This document shows positions 4,436 to 5,776 of a stretch of DNA of 5,776 nt, piece after piece. The DNA is from Chloroflexota bacterium. GTDB taxonomy: Bacteria > Chloroflexota > Dehalococcoidia > DSTF01 > JACRBR01. The position numbers were made by a program, and so were the translations under genes. The notes under the pieces were generated by a model, which was not told where the DNA came from, did not search any database, and worked only from the letters and a program-made list of their open reading frames with translations. The stretch is taken from assembly GCA_016213125.1 (NCBI GenBank), contig JACRBR010000235.1, positions 1 through 5,776 of the forward strand, in the 5' to 3' direction. Each line of letters begins with the position of its first letter. Position 1 is the stretch's first letter.

Positions 4436-5776
4436 ATGACCACCTACACGCCGACCCTCGATCAAGTGAAAGGCCTCGCCGGTCAGGGCAACATCGTGCC
4501 CGTCTTCCGCGAGGTCTACGCCGACCTGGAGACGCCCGTCTCGGCCTACCTGAAGGTTGCCCGCGGCAAGCACTCGTTCCTGCTGGAGTCCGTGGAGGGC
4601 GGCGAGCGGCTTGCTCGGTACAGCTTCATCGGCACGGAGCCCTACCGCGTGCTGCGCACCGGCGAGAACGCGCTCGCGAACGAGACGCCCGGCGACCCGC
4701 TGCTGCAGATCGAGGACGAGCTGCGGCGGTTCACGCCTGTGCGTGTCGAGGGGCTGCCGCGATTCCACGGCGGGGCCGTCGGTTACATGGCGTACGAGTG
4801 CGCCCGCTACTACGAGAAACTGCCCGTGCCCGACGCCGACCCGCAAGGCTTCCCGGAGGCGATCTTCCTCTTCTGTGACACCCTGCTCGTCTTCGACCAC
4901 CTGCAGCACACCATCAAGGTCGTTTCCCACGCCCGGCTCGACGGCGATGTCGAGGCGTCATACCGGCAGGCGACGTGGAAGATCGAGGAGTTGGTAAAGC
5001 GCCTGGCCGCACCCCTCTCGCGCCTGCCCTACGACACGCCGCCCATCAAGGCGCACGGCCGGACGCCCGTCTCGAACACGACGGAAGAGGCGTTCAAGGC
5101 GAAGGTGCTGAAGGCCAAGGAGTACATCAAGAAGGGCGACACCTACCAGATCCAGGTGTCCCAGCGGTTCGCCCGCGAGACCGAGGCGCACCCGTTCGAG
5201 GTGTACCGTGCTCTGCGCGCCGTGAACCCCTCGCCCTACATGTACTACCTCGAGCTGGGCGACATGCACGTCGTCGGCGCCTCGCCGGAGATGCTGATCC
5301 GGGTCGAGGACGGCGTCATCGAGACGCACCCCATCGCCGGTACCCGCCGCCGCGGCCGCGACGCCGAAGACGAGCAGCGCATGGCGGAGGAGCTGCGGGG
5401 CTCCGAGAAGGAACGCGCCGAACACATCATGCTCGTCGACCTCGCCCGCAACGACCTCGGCCGCGTCAGTGACCCGGGCACCGTGAAGGTGACGTCGCTC
5501 ATGGCGATCGAGCGCTACTCGCACGTGATGCACATGGTGTCGCACGTCGTCGGCAAGCTGCGGAAGGACGTAACCACGTACGACGCGCTGCGGGCGTACT
5601 TTCCGCACGGCACCGTCACCGGCGCGCCCAAGATCCGCACGATGGAGATCATCGCCGAGCTGGAGGGCGAGAGGCGCGGCGGCAACGGCGTCTGCATCGG
5701 CTACTACGACATGTCAGGAAAATGCTACAGCTCGCTCGCCATCCGCACCATTTTGATGAAGCCCGCCGCGGCAGGC
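4436..5776 (+). CDS. trpE: Anthranilate synthase component I, C-terminus off the right edge
   Basis: TrpE converts chorismate and ammonia (supplied by the TrpG glutaminase) to anthranilate, the first committed step of tryptophan synthesis. The window holds 447 codons with no stop. The family is usually near 490-520 residues, so roughly 45-70 are missing. The N-terminal region carries the tryptophan-feedback motif LLES (49-52) and RYSFIG (61-66). The chorismate-binding domain shows DTYQIQVSQRF (235-245), NPSPYMYY (264-271, part of the feedback pocket), GASPEML (281-287), HPIAGTRRRG (298-307), EHIMLVDLARNDLGRV (329-344), YSHVMHMVSHVVG (361-373) and FPHGTVTGAPK (389-399). All expected landmarks are present, so an active, feedback-inhibited enzyme is likely. 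The ATG has a Shine-Dalgarno, CTGGAG, at 4425-4430. It follows trpS by 117 bases that hold an inverted heptamer repeat. The glutaminase trpG is expected downstream but not visible. A PabB or isochorismate synthase identity is unlikely given LLES and the tryptophan T-box. Confidence 0.95.
   Translation, partial: MTTYTPTLDQVKGLAGQGNIVPVFREVYADLETPVSAYLKVARGKHSFLLESVEGGERLARYSFIGTEPYRVLRTGENALANETPGDPLLQIEDELRRFTPVRVEGLPRFHGGAVGYMAYECARYYEKLPVPDADPQGFPEAIFLFCDTLLVFDHLQHTIKVVSHARLDGDVEASYRQATWKIEELVKRLAAPLSRLPYDTPPIKAHGRTPVSNTTEEAFKAKVLKAKEYIKKGDTYQIQVSQRFARETEAHPFEVYRALRAVNPSPYMYYLELGDMHVVGASPEMLIRVEDGVIETHPIAGTRRRGRDAEDEQRMAEELRGSEKERAEHIMLVDLARNDLGRVSDPGTVKVTSLMAIERYSHVMHMVSHVVGKLRKDVTTYDALRAYFPHGTVTGAPKIRTMEIIAELEGERRGGNGVCIGYYDMSGKCYSSLAIRTILMKPAAAG

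Noticed and set aside
3170..4930. 586-residue open frame on the minus strand across trpS and trpE
   Set aside because: It lies antisense to two genes with clear family motifs and has no recognisable domains. Long antisense frames are expected in GC-rich coding DNA.

Overview
The window looks like a piece of a high-GC bacterial chromosome, most plausibly from the Chloroflexota. That placement is an inference. It rests on a canonical T-box leader in a GC-rich genome, a TrpB2-type tryptophan synthase beta chain, a tryptophanyl-tRNA synthetase resembling Deinococcus TrpRS II, and a multi-GAF sensor protein. No taxonomic marker is present.

Layout. Positions 1-705 hold the 5' part of a minus-strand gene for a GAF-domain sensor or signalling protein, which runs off the left edge. 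Positions 706-1288 have no protein gene but are dense in regulatory signals. A sigma70-like promoter lies at 847-876, and a strong 5' hairpin with a UUCG tetraloop at 884-918. A complete tryptophan-specific T-box leader follows: Stem I with specifier UGG at 1014-1016, Stem II, a GUUAUC region, a repeat-derived hairpin, the T-box motif at 1175-1188, and a competing terminator at 1194-1227. I see nothing clear in 739-846 apart from a short CCGCCGGCGG palindrome at 831-840.

Downstream is a co-directional tryptophan operon: trpB (TrpB2 type, 1289-2650), an intact REP-associated tyrosine transposase (RAYT, 2720-3283), trpS (3287-4318) and trpE (4436 to the right edge, lacking only its C-terminal end). 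The RAYT gene is bracketed by two same-orientation copies of a palindrome, GCGCGGGC-NTTTCA-GCCCGCGC. It therefore looks like a REP/RAYT unit that settled between trpB and trpS. The trpS-trpE gap holds a curious inverted pair of 7-nt tandem repeats.

How it works together (inference from known T-box biology). When uncharged tRNA-Trp accumulates, it pairs with the UGG specifier and the UGGU bulge and stabilises the antiterminator. The whole operon is then transcribed: TrpE starts tryptophan synthesis from chorismate, TrpB2 condenses indole with serine, and TrpS charges tRNA-Trp. Because the transposase lies inside this unit, it should be co-expressed under tryptophan or tRNA-Trp limitation. The most unusual aspect of the window is this combination of a mobile-element family and its palindromes with a T-box operon, plus a second, unrelated dispersed-type palindrome inside the T-box leader.
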